From Cellulomonas sp. JZ18 (GTDB taxonomy: Bacteria; Actinomycetota; Actinomycetes; Actinomycetales; Cellulomonadaceae), in contig NZ_CP045245.1 in NCBI RefSeq assembly GCF_009720485.1, forward strand, positions 2,170,001-2,234,000: a stretch of 64,000 nucleotides of DNA, given 5' to 3'. Below the pieces are notes generated by a model, which worked only from the letters and a program-made list of their open reading frames with translations, made no database searches and was not told the origin of the DNA. This document shows positions 43,775-52,090 of the stretch, piece by piece (position 1 is the first letter of the stretch; every line of letters begins with the position of its first letter). A program made the translations under genes and the position numbers.

Positions 43775-45037
43775 TCAGCGGCGGAGGACCGCGACCGTCT
43801 CGAGGTGGTGCGTGTGCGGGAACAGGTCGAACCCCGTGATCTCCAGGCCGGTCCAGCCGTGCTCCCCGAGCAGCGCGACGTCCCGCGCGAGCGCCGCCGG
43901 GTCGCAGGCCACGTAGACGACGCGCTCGGGGCGCAGCGCGGCCAGGGCGTCCACGACGCGGCGTCCGGCGCCCGTCCGCGGCGGGTCGAGGACGACGACG
44001 TCGGCGTGCGCGGCGACGGGCGGTCCGCCCCGGCCGCGCAGCGCGTCGGCGACGTCGCCCGCGTGCAGCTCGACCTGCGGCCGGTCGTGCGCGTTGCGGC
44101 GCGCGTCCCGCACCGCCCGCGCGTCCCCCTCGACGCTGACGACGCGGCCGTCCGCTCCGACCGCGTCCGCGAGCGGGAGCGAGAACAGCCCGGCCCCCGC
44201 GTACAGGTCGAGCACGGTCGCGCCCGCGACGTCGCCCACGCCGCGCAGCACCTCCCGCACCAGGACCGCCGGGGCCTCGCGGTGCACCTGCCAGAAGCCG
44301 GCGCCCGCCACGCGGTACTCGTGGCGGCGCCCGTCCACCTCCACGCTCTCGCGCACCGCCGTCCGCGCGTTCGGCCGCGGGTCCGGCCGTCCGCGCCCCC
44401 GGTCGAACGGCGTGCCGTCGACGAGCACGAGCGGGGGCGATCCGTCGGCGGGCGCCACCGCCTCGACGCGCGACCCCGCGGGCCACCGGCGCTCGAAGAG
44501 GCCGAGCGCGGCGACCTCGGGCGTGGCGAGCGGCATCGCGTCGAGCGGGACGACGTCGTGCGAGCGGTGCCGGTGCATGCCCGCCCGGCCGGCGCGGTCC
44601 GCGACGAGGTCGATGCGGGTGCGCCACCCGAGGCCGCCGCGCTCGTCGTCGCCCGGGGCGGCGAGCACCGGCGGCGCCAGGTCGAGCCGCGCGAGCCGGC
44701 GCAGCTGCTCGGCCAGCACGGCCTCCTTCCAGGCGCGCTGGGCCGGCAGCGCCACGTGGCCCAGCTCGCCTCCGCCGACGCCGCCCGGCCCCGCGGCGGG
44801 CCAGACGTGCGGGACGCGGTCGGGCGAGGCGTCGAGCACCTCGACCGCGTCCGCCCGCCAGAACTTCGCCGTCTCCCCCGCGTCGGTCAGCCGGGCGCGC
44901 ACCCGCTCGCCCGGCAGCGTGTGCCGCACGAACACGACGCGTCCCTCGTGGCGGGCCACGCAGTGGCCGCCGTGGGCGACCGGCCCGACCTCCAGCTCGA
45001 CGACGTCGCCGAGCGCCTCCGTGCTCTCAGATGACAC
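43775..45037 (-). CDS. Class I SAM-dependent RNA methyltransferase with TRAM domain (TrmA/RlmD-like)
   Basis: A 420-residue protein. The N-terminal TRAM RNA-binding domain (about 8-60) is followed by a methyltransferase with TVLDLYAGAGLFSLPLA (SAM binding), VVLDPPRTGAG and the catalytic-Cys motif YVACDPAALARD. It likely makes 5-methyluridine in tRNA or rRNA. No CxxxxxCxxC iron-sulfur motif was seen. It corresponds in position to Rv2689c of M. tuberculosis. The GTG start overlaps the APC transporter end by 11 nt. Confidence 0.9.
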   Translation of the reverse strand: MSSESTEALGDVVELEVGPVAHGGHCVARHEGRVVFVRHTLPGERVRARLTDAGETAKFWRADAVEVLDASPDRVPHVWPAAGPGGVGGGELGHVALPAQRAWKEAVLAEQLRRLARLDLAPPVLAAPGDDERGGLGWRTRIDLVADRAGRAGMHRHRSHDVVPLDAMPLATPEVAALGLFERRWPAGSRVEAVAPADGSPPLVLVDGTPFDRGRGRPDPRPNARTAVRESVEVDGRRHEYRVAGAGFWQVHREAPAVLVREVLRGVGDVAGATVLDLYAGAGLFSLPLADAVGADGRVVSVEGDARAVRDARRNAHDRPQVELHAGDVADALRGRGGPPVAAHADVVVLDPPRTGAGRRVVDALAALRPERVVYVACDPAALARDVALLGEHGWTGLEITGFDLFPHTHHLETVAVLRR

Positions 45038-47030
45038 GCTTCACCGGTCCTCGCACGGTCTCCTCCAGGCCCGTCTGGCCCTCGCTGGACGCCAGCTGCC
45101 ACGGCACCGACGCGACGACGACGCCCGGGGTGAACAGCAGGCGGCTCTTGAGCCGCAGCGCGCTCTGGTTGTGCAGGAGCTGCTCCCACCAGTGCCCCAC
45201 GACGTACTCCGGGATGTAGACGACCACGAGGTCGCGGGGGCTGTCGCGGCGGATCGAGCGCACGTACGTCAGCACGGGCCGCGTGATCTCGCGGAACGGC
45301 GAGTCGAGCACCTTGAGCGGCACGGGCAGGTCCGCCGCCTCCCACTGCGCACGCAGGGCGGCGACGTCCTCGGGGTCGACACCGACCGTCACGGCCTCGA
45401 GCACCTGCGGCCGCGACGCGCGGGCGTACGCCAGCGCCCGCATCGTCGGCCGGTGCAGGTGCGAGACCAGGACGACCGCGTGCACGCGGCTGGGCAGCGC
45501 GCGGGCCGCCTCCGCGTCGTCACCCAGCGCGAGCTCCGCGCGCACGTGCTGGTAGTGCCGGTGCACGCCCTGCATCGCGACGAACACCACCAGCATCGCG
45601 AGGATCGCGATCCACGCGCCGAGCAGGAACTTGGTGGCCAGGACGATGACGAGCACGGTCCCCGTCATGCCGAGACCGACGGTGTTGATGGCGCGCGAGC
45701 GGACCATCCGGGCGCGGGCCCGCGGCTCGACCTCGGTGCGCAGCGCACGCGTCCAGTGCCGCACCATGCCGAGCTGCGACAGCGTGAACGACACGAACAC
45801 GCCCACGATGTACAGCTGGATCAGGCGCGTGACCTGCGCGTCGAAGGCCCAGATGAGCACGGCGGCGGCCGTGGCCAGCGTCACGATGCCGTTGGAGAAC
45901 GCGAGCCGGTCCCCGCGTGTGTGCAGCTGACGCGGCAGGTACCCGTCGCGCGCGAGGATCGAGCCGAGCACGGGGAAGCCGTTGAACGCCGTGTTCGCCG
46001 CGAGGACCAGGATGAGCCCGGTGACGACCGCGACGAGCACGAACAGCACGTCGGCGCCGTCGAACACCGAGTGGGCGAGCTGGCTGATCACGGGGTCCTG
46101 GACGTAGTCCTCGCCCACGGGCACCCCGTCGCGCAGCAGCTGCTCCGCCGGCGACTCGGCGAACCGCACGCCCGTCGCCTGCGCGAGCAGCAGGATCGAC
46201 ATGATCATCGCGATCGAGATCGAGCCGAGCAGCAGGAGCGTCGTCGCGGCGTTGCGCGACTTCGGCTTGCGGAACGCGGGCACGCCGTTGCTGATCGCCT
46301 CGACGCCCGTCAGGGCCGCGCAGCCCGACGCGAACGCGCGCAGCACGAGGAACCCGCCGGCCAGGCCCATGAGCCCCTGGTCGAACCCGGCCTCGGCGGT
46401 CAGCTCGAGGCCCGCGCTCTCCGCCGGGGGCAGCGTGCCGGTGAAGTAGCGGAACGCCCCGACGACGGCGAGGGAGCCCATGGCGAACATGAACAGGTAG
46501 ACGGGGACCGCGAACGCCGAGCCCGACTCCTTCACACCGCGCAGGTTCACGAGCGTGAGCACCACGACGAGCGCGACCGCGAACGCCGTCTCGTGCCCAC
46601 GCAGCGCCGGGATGGCCGTGGCCGCGTACTGGGCGCCCGAGGAGATCGACACCGCGACCGTGAGCACGTAGTCCACGAGCAGCGCGCTCGCGACCGTCAC
46701 GCCGGCCTTCGGCCCGAGGTTCACCGACGCGACCTCGTAGTCCCCGCCGCCCGACGGGTACGCGTGCACGTTCTGCCGGTACGAGGCGACCACCGTCACC
46801 ATGACGAGCACGACGCCGAGGCCGACCCACGGCGAGATCGTCAGCGCGGCGAGCCCGGCGATCGAGAGGGTCAGGAGGATCTCGTCCGGTGCGTACGCGA
46901 CGGACGACAGCGCGTCGGAGGCGAACACGGGCAGCGCGATGCGCTTGGGCAGGAGCGTGTGGCCGAGCCGGTCGCTGCGGACCGGGCGGCCGAGCAGCAG
47001 CCGCTTCGCGGCGTCAGCGAGGTCCGACAC
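45027..47030 (-). CDS. APC-superfamily transporter, KimA-like (probable potassium uptake)
   Basis: A 667-residue membrane protein. About 12 hydrophobic segments (residues 30-470) are followed by a soluble C-terminal domain of about 180 residues with a UspA-like look (VHAVVLVSHLHRPTMRALAY, LVVVYIPEYVVGHWWEQLL). It is annotated as an amino-acid permease in many genomes, but architecture and location next to two TrkA genes match KimA, the APC-type K+ importer of Bacillus subtilis. GTG 47030 is chosen because TACGAT ends 8 nt upstream. It is positionally equivalent to Rv2690c. Confidence 0.85.
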   Translation of the reverse strand: MSDLADAAKRLLLGRPVRSDRLGHTLLPKRIALPVFASDALSSVAYAPDEILLTLSIAGLAALTISPWVGLGVVLVMVTVVASYRQNVHAYPSGGGDYEVASVNLGPKAGVTVASALLVDYVLTVAVSISSGAQYAATAIPALRGHETAFAVALVVVLTLVNLRGVKESGSAFAVPVYLFMFAMGSLAVVGAFRYFTGTLPPAESAGLELTAEAGFDQGLMGLAGGFLVLRAFASGCAALTGVEAISNGVPAFRKPKSRNAATTLLLLGSISIAMIMSILLLAQATGVRFAESPAEQLLRDGVPVGEDYVQDPVISQLAHSVFDGADVLFVLVAVVTGLILVLAANTAFNGFPVLGSILARDGYLPRQLHTRGDRLAFSNGIVTLATAAAVLIWAFDAQVTRLIQLYIVGVFVSFTLSQLGMVRHWTRALRTEVEPRARARMVRSRAINTVGLGMTGTVLVIVLATKFLLGAWIAILAMLVVFVAMQGVHRHYQHVRAELALGDDAEAARALPSRVHAVVLVSHLHRPTMRALAYARASRPQVLEAVTVGVDPEDVAALRAQWEAADLPVPLKVLDSPFREITRPVLTYVRSIRRDSPRDLVVVYIPEYVVGHWWEQLLHNQSALRLKSRLLFTPGVVVASVPWQLASSEGQTGLEETVRGPVKRVI

Positions 47031-47038
47031 GGTCAGCG

Positions 47039-47044
47039 ATCGTA
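47039..47044 (-). promoter_or_regulatory. Candidate leaderless -10 (TACGAT) of the KimA-like gene
   Basis: TACGAT on the minus strand lies 8 nt before GTG 47030. It pairs with the divergent promoter of ceoB 63 nt away. Confidence 0.5.
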
Positions 47045-47106
47045 TGCCCCGCCGGGGTTCCGTACACGACCCGCGCCCCGAGGGGGTGCGCGGGGGCGGG
47101 CGGGTA

Positions 47107-47112
47107 TACCGT
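47107..47112 (+). promoter_or_regulatory. Candidate leaderless -10 (TACCGT) of ceoB
   Basis: TACCGT lies 8 nt before GTG 47121. An overlapping TATACC begins 2 nt earlier. Confidence 0.5.
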
Positions 47113-47120
47113 GACCGGCT

Positions 47121-47786
47121 GTGCACTTCGTCATCATGGGCTGCGGCCGCGTGGGGGCCACCCTGGCGCAGTCCCTGGAGTCCCGCGGGCACTCCGTGGC
47201 CGTCATCGACCAGTTCCCCGACGCGTTCCGCCGCCTCGACGCGGACTTCACCGGCAACAAGGTGACCGGCCTCGGCTTCGACCGCGACACCCTGCGCACC
47301 GCCGGCATCGACGACGCGTACGCGTTCGCCGCCGTCTCCGACGGCGACAACTCCAACATCCTCGCCGCGCGCGTCGTGCGCGAGACGTTCGGGGTGCAGA
47401 ACGTGGTCGCACGCATCTACGACCCGCACCGCGCGGAGATCTACCAGCGCCTCGGCATCCCCACCGTCGCCACGGTCCGGTGGACCGCGGACCAGGTGCT
47501 GCGCCGCATGCTGCCGATGGGCACCACCGACGAGTACCGGGACGCCTCGGGGCAGATCCAGCTCTCCCAGGTCGACGTGCACGCCGGGTGGGTGGGCCTG
47601 CCCGTGCGCGCGCTCGAGGACGCGTCCGGCGCCCGCGTCGCCTACCTCACCCGCTACGGCGACGGCGTGCTGCCGACCGCCGCGACCGTGCTCCAGGAGA
47701 ACGACACCGTGCACATGCTGCTGCGCGCCGACGACGCGCCCGCCGTCGAGCGCGTGCTCACCGCTCCCCCGGCGGTGACGCCGTGA
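47121..47786 (+). CDS. ceoB: TrkA-family potassium-uptake regulatory protein CeoB
   Basis: A 221-residue cytosolic RCK protein. The N-terminal NAD-binding GCGRVGATLAQ and D30 (VIDQFPDAF) are followed by a TrkA-C domain (about 135-215). It gates a K+ transporter in response to nucleotide. No TrkH/TrkG membrane subunit is nearby; the divergent KimA-like gene is the obvious partner. The GTG start is leaderless by the TACCGT upstream. It overlaps ceoC by 4 nt. Confidence 0.92.
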   Translation: MHFVIMGCGRVGATLAQSLESRGHSVAVIDQFPDAFRRLDADFTGNKVTGLGFDRDTLRTAGIDDAYAFAAVSDGDNSNILAARVVRETFGVQNVVARIYDPHRAEIYQRLGIPTVATVRWTADQVLRRMLPMGTTDEYRDASGQIQLSQVDVHAGWVGLPVRALEDASGARVAYLTRYGDGVLPTAATVLQENDTVHMLLRADDAPAVERVLTAPPAVTP

Positions 47787-48457
47787 GGGTCGTCATCGCG
47801 GGCGCCGGCTCGGTCGGCCGGTCCATCGCCCGGGAGCTGCTCGCGGCCGGGCACGAGGTCACGCTGGTGGACCGACAGCCGTCCGCGATGCGGGTCGCCC
47901 AGGTCGCCGAGGCCGACTGGCTCCTCGCCGACGCGTGCGAGCTGCCCACGCTGCGCGAGGTCCGCGCCGACGAGTGCGACGTGATGGTGGCCGCGACCGG
48001 CGACGACAAGGCGAACCTCGTCATCTCGCTGCTCGCCAAGACCGAGTTCGGCGTCCCGCGCACGGTCGCGCGCGTGAACAACCCCAAGAACGAGTGGATG
48101 TTCGACGCCGCGTGGGGCGTGGACGTCGCGGTGTCGACGCCCCGGATCATGACGGCGATGGTCGAGGAGGCCGTCGCCGTCGGTGACCTCGTGCGCATCT
48201 TCACGTTCCACCAGTCCAAGGCGGACATCCTCGAGCTCACGCTGCCCGAGGACTCCCCGCTGGCCGGCGTCCGCGTGGGTCAGGTGGCCTGGCCGGCCGA
48301 CACCGTGCTCGCGTGCATCGTGCGCGACGCGCGGCCCATCGCGCCGAGCGCGGACGACACGCTCGAGGGGCGCGACGAGCTGCTCTTCGTCACCGGTCGG
48401 GACGCGGACGAGGAGGCGCTGCAGCGTCTGCTGACCCGCGCACCAGCATCCAGCTGA
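47783..48457 (+). CDS. ceoC: TrkA-family potassium-uptake regulatory protein CeoC
   Basis: A 224-residue second RCK protein. GAGSVGRSIARELL opens the NAD-binding domain; VMVAATGDDKANLVISLLAK and a C-terminal TrkA-C domain follow. It probably forms a hetero-oligomer with CeoB. The GTG start is in a GTGA overlap. Its last 68 nt overlap the end of the convergent DUF3159 gene, which is unusual in this window. Confidence 0.92.
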   Translation: MRVVIAGAGSVGRSIARELLAAGHEVTLVDRQPSAMRVAQVAEADWLLADACELPTLREVRADECDVMVAATGDDKANLVISLLAKTEFGVPRTVARVNNPKNEWMFDAAWGVDVAVSTPRIMTAMVEEAVAVGDLVRIFTFHQSKADILELTLPEDSPLAGVRVGQVAWPADTVLACIVRDARPIAPSADDTLEGRDELLFVTGRDADEEALQRLLTRAPASS

Positions 48458-49151
48458 GCCACAGCGCGAGCGCGGTCAGGGGCAGACCCATCGCGAGCTT
48501 CGCGGTACCCAGCCACGCCACCTCGCCGGCCCAGTACAGGGGCAGCTGCACGGCGAGGCGCAGACCGAACATCCCCACCCACGGCCACGTCGCGAGCGCG
48601 TAGCGGCGGCGCAGCACCGGGTCGCGCCGCCAGTCGACGACCGCCGACCACGGACCGCCGGTCAGCGGACCGTCGTTGCGGAACAGGCCCACCACGAGCC
48701 CGACGAGCGGCCACCCGACGAGGATCGTGACGAGCGTGCCCACGAGGTACCCGGCGTTCACGAGCAGCCCGTAGGCGAAGTAGTCGCCCGCGTCGCCCGT
48801 GCGCCAGGCCCACACGACGCCCACCGCGACCCCGATCACGCCGGAGAAGGCCTGCGTGAGCGGGGTGCGCTGCACGAGCCGGACCAGCACCGCGAGCACC
48901 GCGGCCCCGCCCGCCGCCACGAGCGCCGGCGTCAGCCGCTGCCCCGCGAGGAGGTAGACCACGACGAACAGCAGGCCGGGGGCGACCGCCTCGACCGCAC
49001 CCCGCACGCCGCCGACCGCGTCGAGCGCGGAGAACTGCTCCGCGGTGATGGCGCGCATGCCGCGCGCGCCGCCGTCCTCCGGCGGTGTCACGCCGTCGAC
49101 GGCGTCGAGCACGGGCTCGTCCGCGGGGCGCTCCCGCGAGGTCTCGTCCAC
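48390..49151 (-). CDS. DUF3159 family membrane protein
   Basis: A 253-residue membrane protein with about six hydrophobic segments, recognised as DUF3159 (equivalent to Rv2693c). Conserved features include VYLLAGQRLTPAL, DYFAYGLLVNAGYLVGTLVTI and RRRYALATWPWVGMFGLRLAVQLPLY. The function is unknown. The GTG start lies 4 nt after the OB-fold gene, so both are in one operon with DUF3710. The 3' end runs 68 nt into ceoC on the other strand. Confidence 0.85.
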   Translation of the reverse strand: MDETSRERPADEPVLDAVDGVTPPEDGGARGMRAITAEQFSALDAVGGVRGAVEAVAPGLLFVVVYLLAGQRLTPALVAAGGAAVLAVLVRLVQRTPLTQAFSGVIGVAVGVVWAWRTGDAGDYFAYGLLVNAGYLVGTLVTILVGWPLVGLVVGLFRNDGPLTGGPWSAVVDWRRDPVLRRRYALATWPWVGMFGLRLAVQLPLYWAGEVAWLGTAKLAMGLPLTALALWLSWMLVRGSADAAAPPRPRPDR

Positions 49152-49155
49152 GCCC

Positions 49156-49524
49156 TCACTCCCCCGGCCGCGGGCGCAGCTCGTACCGCGGGTTGAACAG
49201 CGTGCGCCGCCCGTCGACGCGGCACACCAGGCCGTCGACGCGCAGGCGCCGCCCCGGCTCGATGCCGGCGATCTGCCGCTGCCCGAGCCAGACGAGGTCG
49301 AGCGTGCCGGACCCGTCGTACAGCTCGGCCTCGAGCGCCGGCACGCCCTCGCGGGGACGCAGGGTCACCGAGCGGAGCACGCCGGACACCGACGCGCGCG
49401 TGCGGTCCTGCAGCCGGTCGACCGCGCAGCAGCCCGGCACGGCGAGGGCGTCGGCACGCTCCTCGTCGGCCTCGATCTCGGCCTGCGAGGCGAGGGCCTT
49501 GCGGACCCGGTCCTTGAGGGTCAT
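49156..49524 (-). CDS. OB-fold nucleic-acid-binding protein
   Basis: A 122-residue protein with a RecG/tRNA-anti-like OB fold (VSGVLRSVTLRPREGVPALEAELYDGSGTLDLVWLGQRQIAGIEPGRRLRVDG in outline). It corresponds to Rv2694c. Its ligand is not known. The ATG overlaps the DUF3710 stop (ATGA). Confidence 0.82.
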   Translation of the reverse strand: MTLKDRVRKALASQAEIEADEERADALAVPGCCAVDRLQDRTRASVSGVLRSVTLRPREGVPALEAELYDGSGTLDLVWLGQRQIAGIEPGRRLRVDGLVCRVDGRRTLFNPRYELRPRPGE

Positions 49525-50255
49525 CCGATCTCCGTGATCTCGGGGCCCCGCGTCGGGGGCTCGAAGCGCGGGGCCGCCGCGGCCGGGGCCTGCGGCGTCG
49601 GCGCGCCGTCCGGAAGCTTGAGGGCGAGCAGGTCGCGCGGGGGCCGCGGGTCCTGGCCCCGCACGACGACGATCTGACCGAAGAGGTCCTCGAGCGCACG
49701 GGCCGCGTCGGGCTCGACGGCCGCCTTACCGGTGAGGACGCCGCGCAGGAACCAGCGCGGACCGTCCGACCCGATGAAGCGCGCCGGGCGGTGCCCGGTG
49801 CGGCCCTCCGGCGTGCGGACGGGCAGGCGCGCCAGCAGCTCGCGGCCGAACGGGCCCGGCAGGTCGTCGACCGTCCCGCCCTGCTGCGTCACCGAGCGCG
49901 CGATCTCCTCGCGGATCTCGTCCCAGATGCCCTCGGTGCGCGGTGCGGCGAACGCCTGCACCTGCAGGGACGAGCCCTCGAGCAGCACCGTGGCGGCCGA
50001 CACGACGTTCGTCGCCTTGTCGATCTCGAGCCGGACCTCCATGTTCGGCACGCCGGGCAGCAGGATCGCACCGAGGTCCACCCGCGGGACGTCGGGCACG
50101 GCGTCACCGGCGTCCCACGGGCCGACGCCCTGGGCCGCCCCCGGCTCGCCGCCGTCGCTCGCGCTCGCGTCCGGCTCCGCGACCTCCGAGGGCTGCGCGA
50201 GGTCGGCCGTGCCGGCCGCCTCGTCCTTCTTCGGTCCCCGACGGAACAGACCCAC
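49521..50255 (-). CDS. DUF3710 domain-containing protein
   Basis: A 244-residue soluble protein; the conserved DUF3710 core spans about 60-215 (RVDLGAILLPG, LQVQAFAAPRTEGIWDEIREEIA, RFIGSDGPRWFLRGVLTG). It corresponds to Rv2696c. The N-terminal 55 residues are acidic and low in complexity. GTG 50255 is preferred because GGAGGA (50265-50270) lies 9 nt upstream; another in-frame GTG at 50264 abuts that sequence. The function is unknown. Confidence 0.85.
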   Translation of the reverse strand: MGLFRRGPKKDEAAGTADLAQPSEVAEPDASASDGGEPGAAQGVGPWDAGDAVPDVPRVDLGAILLPGVPNMEVRLEIDKATNVVSAATVLLEGSSLQVQAFAAPRTEGIWDEIREEIARSVTQQGGTVDDLPGPFGRELLARLPVRTPEGRTGHRPARFIGSDGPRWFLRGVLTGKAAVEPDAARALEDLFGQIVVVRGQDPRPPRDLLALKLPDGAPTPQAPAAAAPRFEPPTRGPEITEIG

Positions 50256-50343
50256 GATCCCCACTCCTCCGACCGGCGCCCGCGCGCCCTCGTCCATCAT
50301 CAACGCCGTCGGTGACGACGGTAGTTCGTCCCTCAGGCGTCTC

Positions 50344-50865
50344 TCAGGGCGACGGCGCGGGCGAGCCCCAGCCACCGCTGGAGCCGAAGCCTCCCGCTCC
50401 CCGCACCGAGTCCGGCAGGTCGTCCACCTCGACGAACGCCACGTGCTCGACCCGCTGCACGACGAGCTGCGCGATCCGGTCCCCGCGCCGCAGCTCCACC
50501 GCGTGCTCGGGGTCCGTGTTGACCAGCGTGACCGCGATCTCGCCGCGGTACCCCGCGTCGACGGTGCCCGGTGCGTTCAGCACCGTGACCCCGTGCCGGG
50601 ACGCCAGGCCCGAGCGGGGGTGCACGAAGGCCGCGTAGCCGTCCGGCAGCGCGATCGCCACGCCGGTCGGCACCGTGCGCCGTCCCTGCGGCGGCAGCAC
50701 GACGTCCTCGCGTGCGACGAGGTCGGCGCCGGCGTCGCCGGGGTGCGCGTAGGACGGCACGGGCAGGTCGGGGTCCAGCCGGCGCAGCAGCACCGGAACC
50801 GCGCCGACGGTGCCCGCCGGACCGGCGTCCGCTGCTGCCGCGTGGTCGCGGGCGGTCTCGGTCAC
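50344..50865 (-). CDS. dut: Deoxyuridine 5'-triphosphate nucleotidohydrolase (dUTPase)
   Basis: A 173-residue trimeric dUTPase converting dUTP to dUMP. The five motifs are present: [33 protein letters not shown] with the catalytic Asp, [10 protein letters not shown] and the C-terminal [10 protein letters not shown] that closes over substrate. The GTG at 50865 is preceded by TAGGGT at 8 nt, consistent with leaderless expression. It diverges from the DUF3093 gene as in M. tuberculosis (Rv2697c). Confidence 0.96.
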   Translation of the reverse strand: MTETARDHAAAADAGPAGTVGAVPVLLRRLDPDLPVPSYAHPGDAGADLVAREDVVLPPQGRRTVPTGVAIALPDGYAAFVHPRSGLASRHGVTVLNAPGTVDAGYRGEIAVTLVNTDPEHAVELRRGDRIAQLVVQRVEHVAFVEVDDLPDSVRGAGGFGSSGGWGSPAPSP

Positions 50866-50873
50866 GGGGGCCG

Positions 50874-50879
50874 ACCCTA
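50874..50879 (-). promoter_or_regulatory. Candidate leaderless -10 (TAGGGT) of dut
   Basis: TAGGGT on the minus strand ends 8 nt before the dut GTG. Confidence 0.5.
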
Positions 50880-50975
50880 CCGCGCGCCCGGCAGCGCGCC
50901 ACCCCCCTGCCCGGGCCCCGCGCGCACCGCCGCGCCGCCGCCGCGGCAGCCCGGCGACGGTGGGATCCTGGTGCC

Positions 50976-51467
50976 ATGCCCGCACCGACCGAGCACCCCG
51001 CCGCCACGCCCGCGCCGTCCGCCGGGCGTCCCGCCTTCCGCGAGCGCCTGTGGCCCGGACCGCTCGGCTGGGTCGGCGTCGTCGCCTTCGGCGCGGTGCT
51101 CGGCGTCGCCCTGCTCCCGGTCGACGACCTGCTCGCGCTCGTCGTGGCCGTCCTCGCGGTGCTGGGCGGACTCGCGGTCGCGGTGCTGACCACACCGGTC
51201 GTGCACGTCGAGCGCGGCACGCTGCGCGCCGGCACGGCCCGCATCCCCGTCCGCCTCCTCGCCGACCCCCGCACGCTGACCCGTGAGGAGCTGCGGGTCG
51301 AGATGGGGCCGGCGCTCGACGCACGCGCGTACGCGTGCCTGCGCGCGTGGATCGGGACGGCCGTGCGGGTCGAGGTCCGCGACCCGCAGGACCCGACGCC
51401 CTACTGGATCGTCTCCACGCGGCGCCCCGACGACCTCGTGGCGGCCCTGCGCGGCACGGCGGCCTGA
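50976..51467 (+). CDS. DUF3093 domain-containing membrane protein
   Basis: A 163-residue protein with two hydrophobic segments (about residues 30-75: [18 protein letters not shown] and [20 protein letters not shown]) followed by a cytoplasmic domain ([34 protein letters not shown]). It corresponds to Rv2698. The function is unknown. The ATG at 50976 is supported by the domain start. It converges with the DUF4193 gene over a strong hairpin. Confidence 0.85.
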   Translation: MPAPTEHPAATPAPSAGRPAFRERLWPGPLGWVGVVAFGAVLGVALLPVDDLLALVVAVLAVLGGLAVAVLTTPVVHVERGTLRAGTARIPVRLLADPRTLTREELRVEMGPALDARAYACLRAWIGTAVRVEVRDPQDPTPYWIVSTRRPDDLVAALRGTAA

Positions 51468-51492
51468 GCGCCGCCGCGGCGCCCGTCCACGA

Positions 51493-51530
51493 CGACGGCC
51501 GGCCACCCCGTGCGGGGTGACCGGCCGTCG
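51493..51530. terminator. Bidirectional hairpin between DUF3093 and DUF4193 genes
   Basis: The arms 51493-51509 and 51514-51530 form 16 pairs with one mismatch and a GTGC loop in the 79-nt convergent gap. Confidence 0.8.
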
Positions 51531-51546
51531 GTGCGTGCGGTGCAGG

Positions 51547-51846
51547 TCAGGCGGCGCACTCCGAGCAGACGGGCTGGCCGTCACGCTCGTAGGCGAGCTG
51601 GCTGCGGTGGTGCACCAGGAAGCACTTGGAGCACGTGAACTCGTCGGCCTGGCGGGGAAGGACGCGGACGGAGAGCTCCTCGCCGGACAGATCGGCACCG
51701 GGCAGCTCGAAGCCCTCGGCGGCCTCCGTCTCGTCCTCGTCCACCACGCCCGAGTTCTTGTCGGAGCGCCGGGCCTGGAGCTCCTGGAGCGAGTCCTCGC
51801 TCAGGTCCTCCTCGGTCTTGCGCGGGGCGTCGTAGTCGGTTGCCAT
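51547..51846 (-). CDS. DUF4193 zinc-ribbon-like protein
   Basis: A 99-residue acidic protein of the actinobacterial DUF4193 family (equivalent to Rv2699c). The Asp/Glu-rich N-terminal half (MATDYDAPRKTEEDLSEDS) is followed by a C-terminal Cys4 site, CSKC and CSEC, likely binding zinc. It is usually strongly expressed and conserved, with unknown function. ATG 51846 gives the canonical MATDYDAPR start. Confidence 0.88.
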   Translation of the reverse strand: MATDYDAPRKTEEDLSEDSLQELQARRSDKNSGVVDEDETEAAEGFELPGADLSGEELSVRVLPRQADEFTCSKCFLVHHRSQLAYERDGQPVCSECAA

Positions 51847-52090
51847 GTGCGGCGTCACACTCCGTCTTCTGCCGTGGGGTCAGGGTACGGGGGCTCAATG
51901 CCTCACAGCCCTGGTTTGTTCCCCCGCGCGGTCGGATTGTGCACCACCGGACCGGCCGACGCGAACACGGACGCCCGCCCATGTCACGGGCGTGACCGGA
52001 GCCACAGCCGACCAGGTGGCGACGGGTCCGGGGTCACCCGTGCGAGGGACGCACGTCACGGGTGCGCAGGGGGGCCCGTCAGGCCCGCCG

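Noticed and set aside
52034..52064. Inverted repeat CACCCGTG/CACGGGTG near the suhB 3' end
   Set aside because: Only 8 bp with a 14-nt loop and 27 nt past the stop; too weak to call as a terminator.
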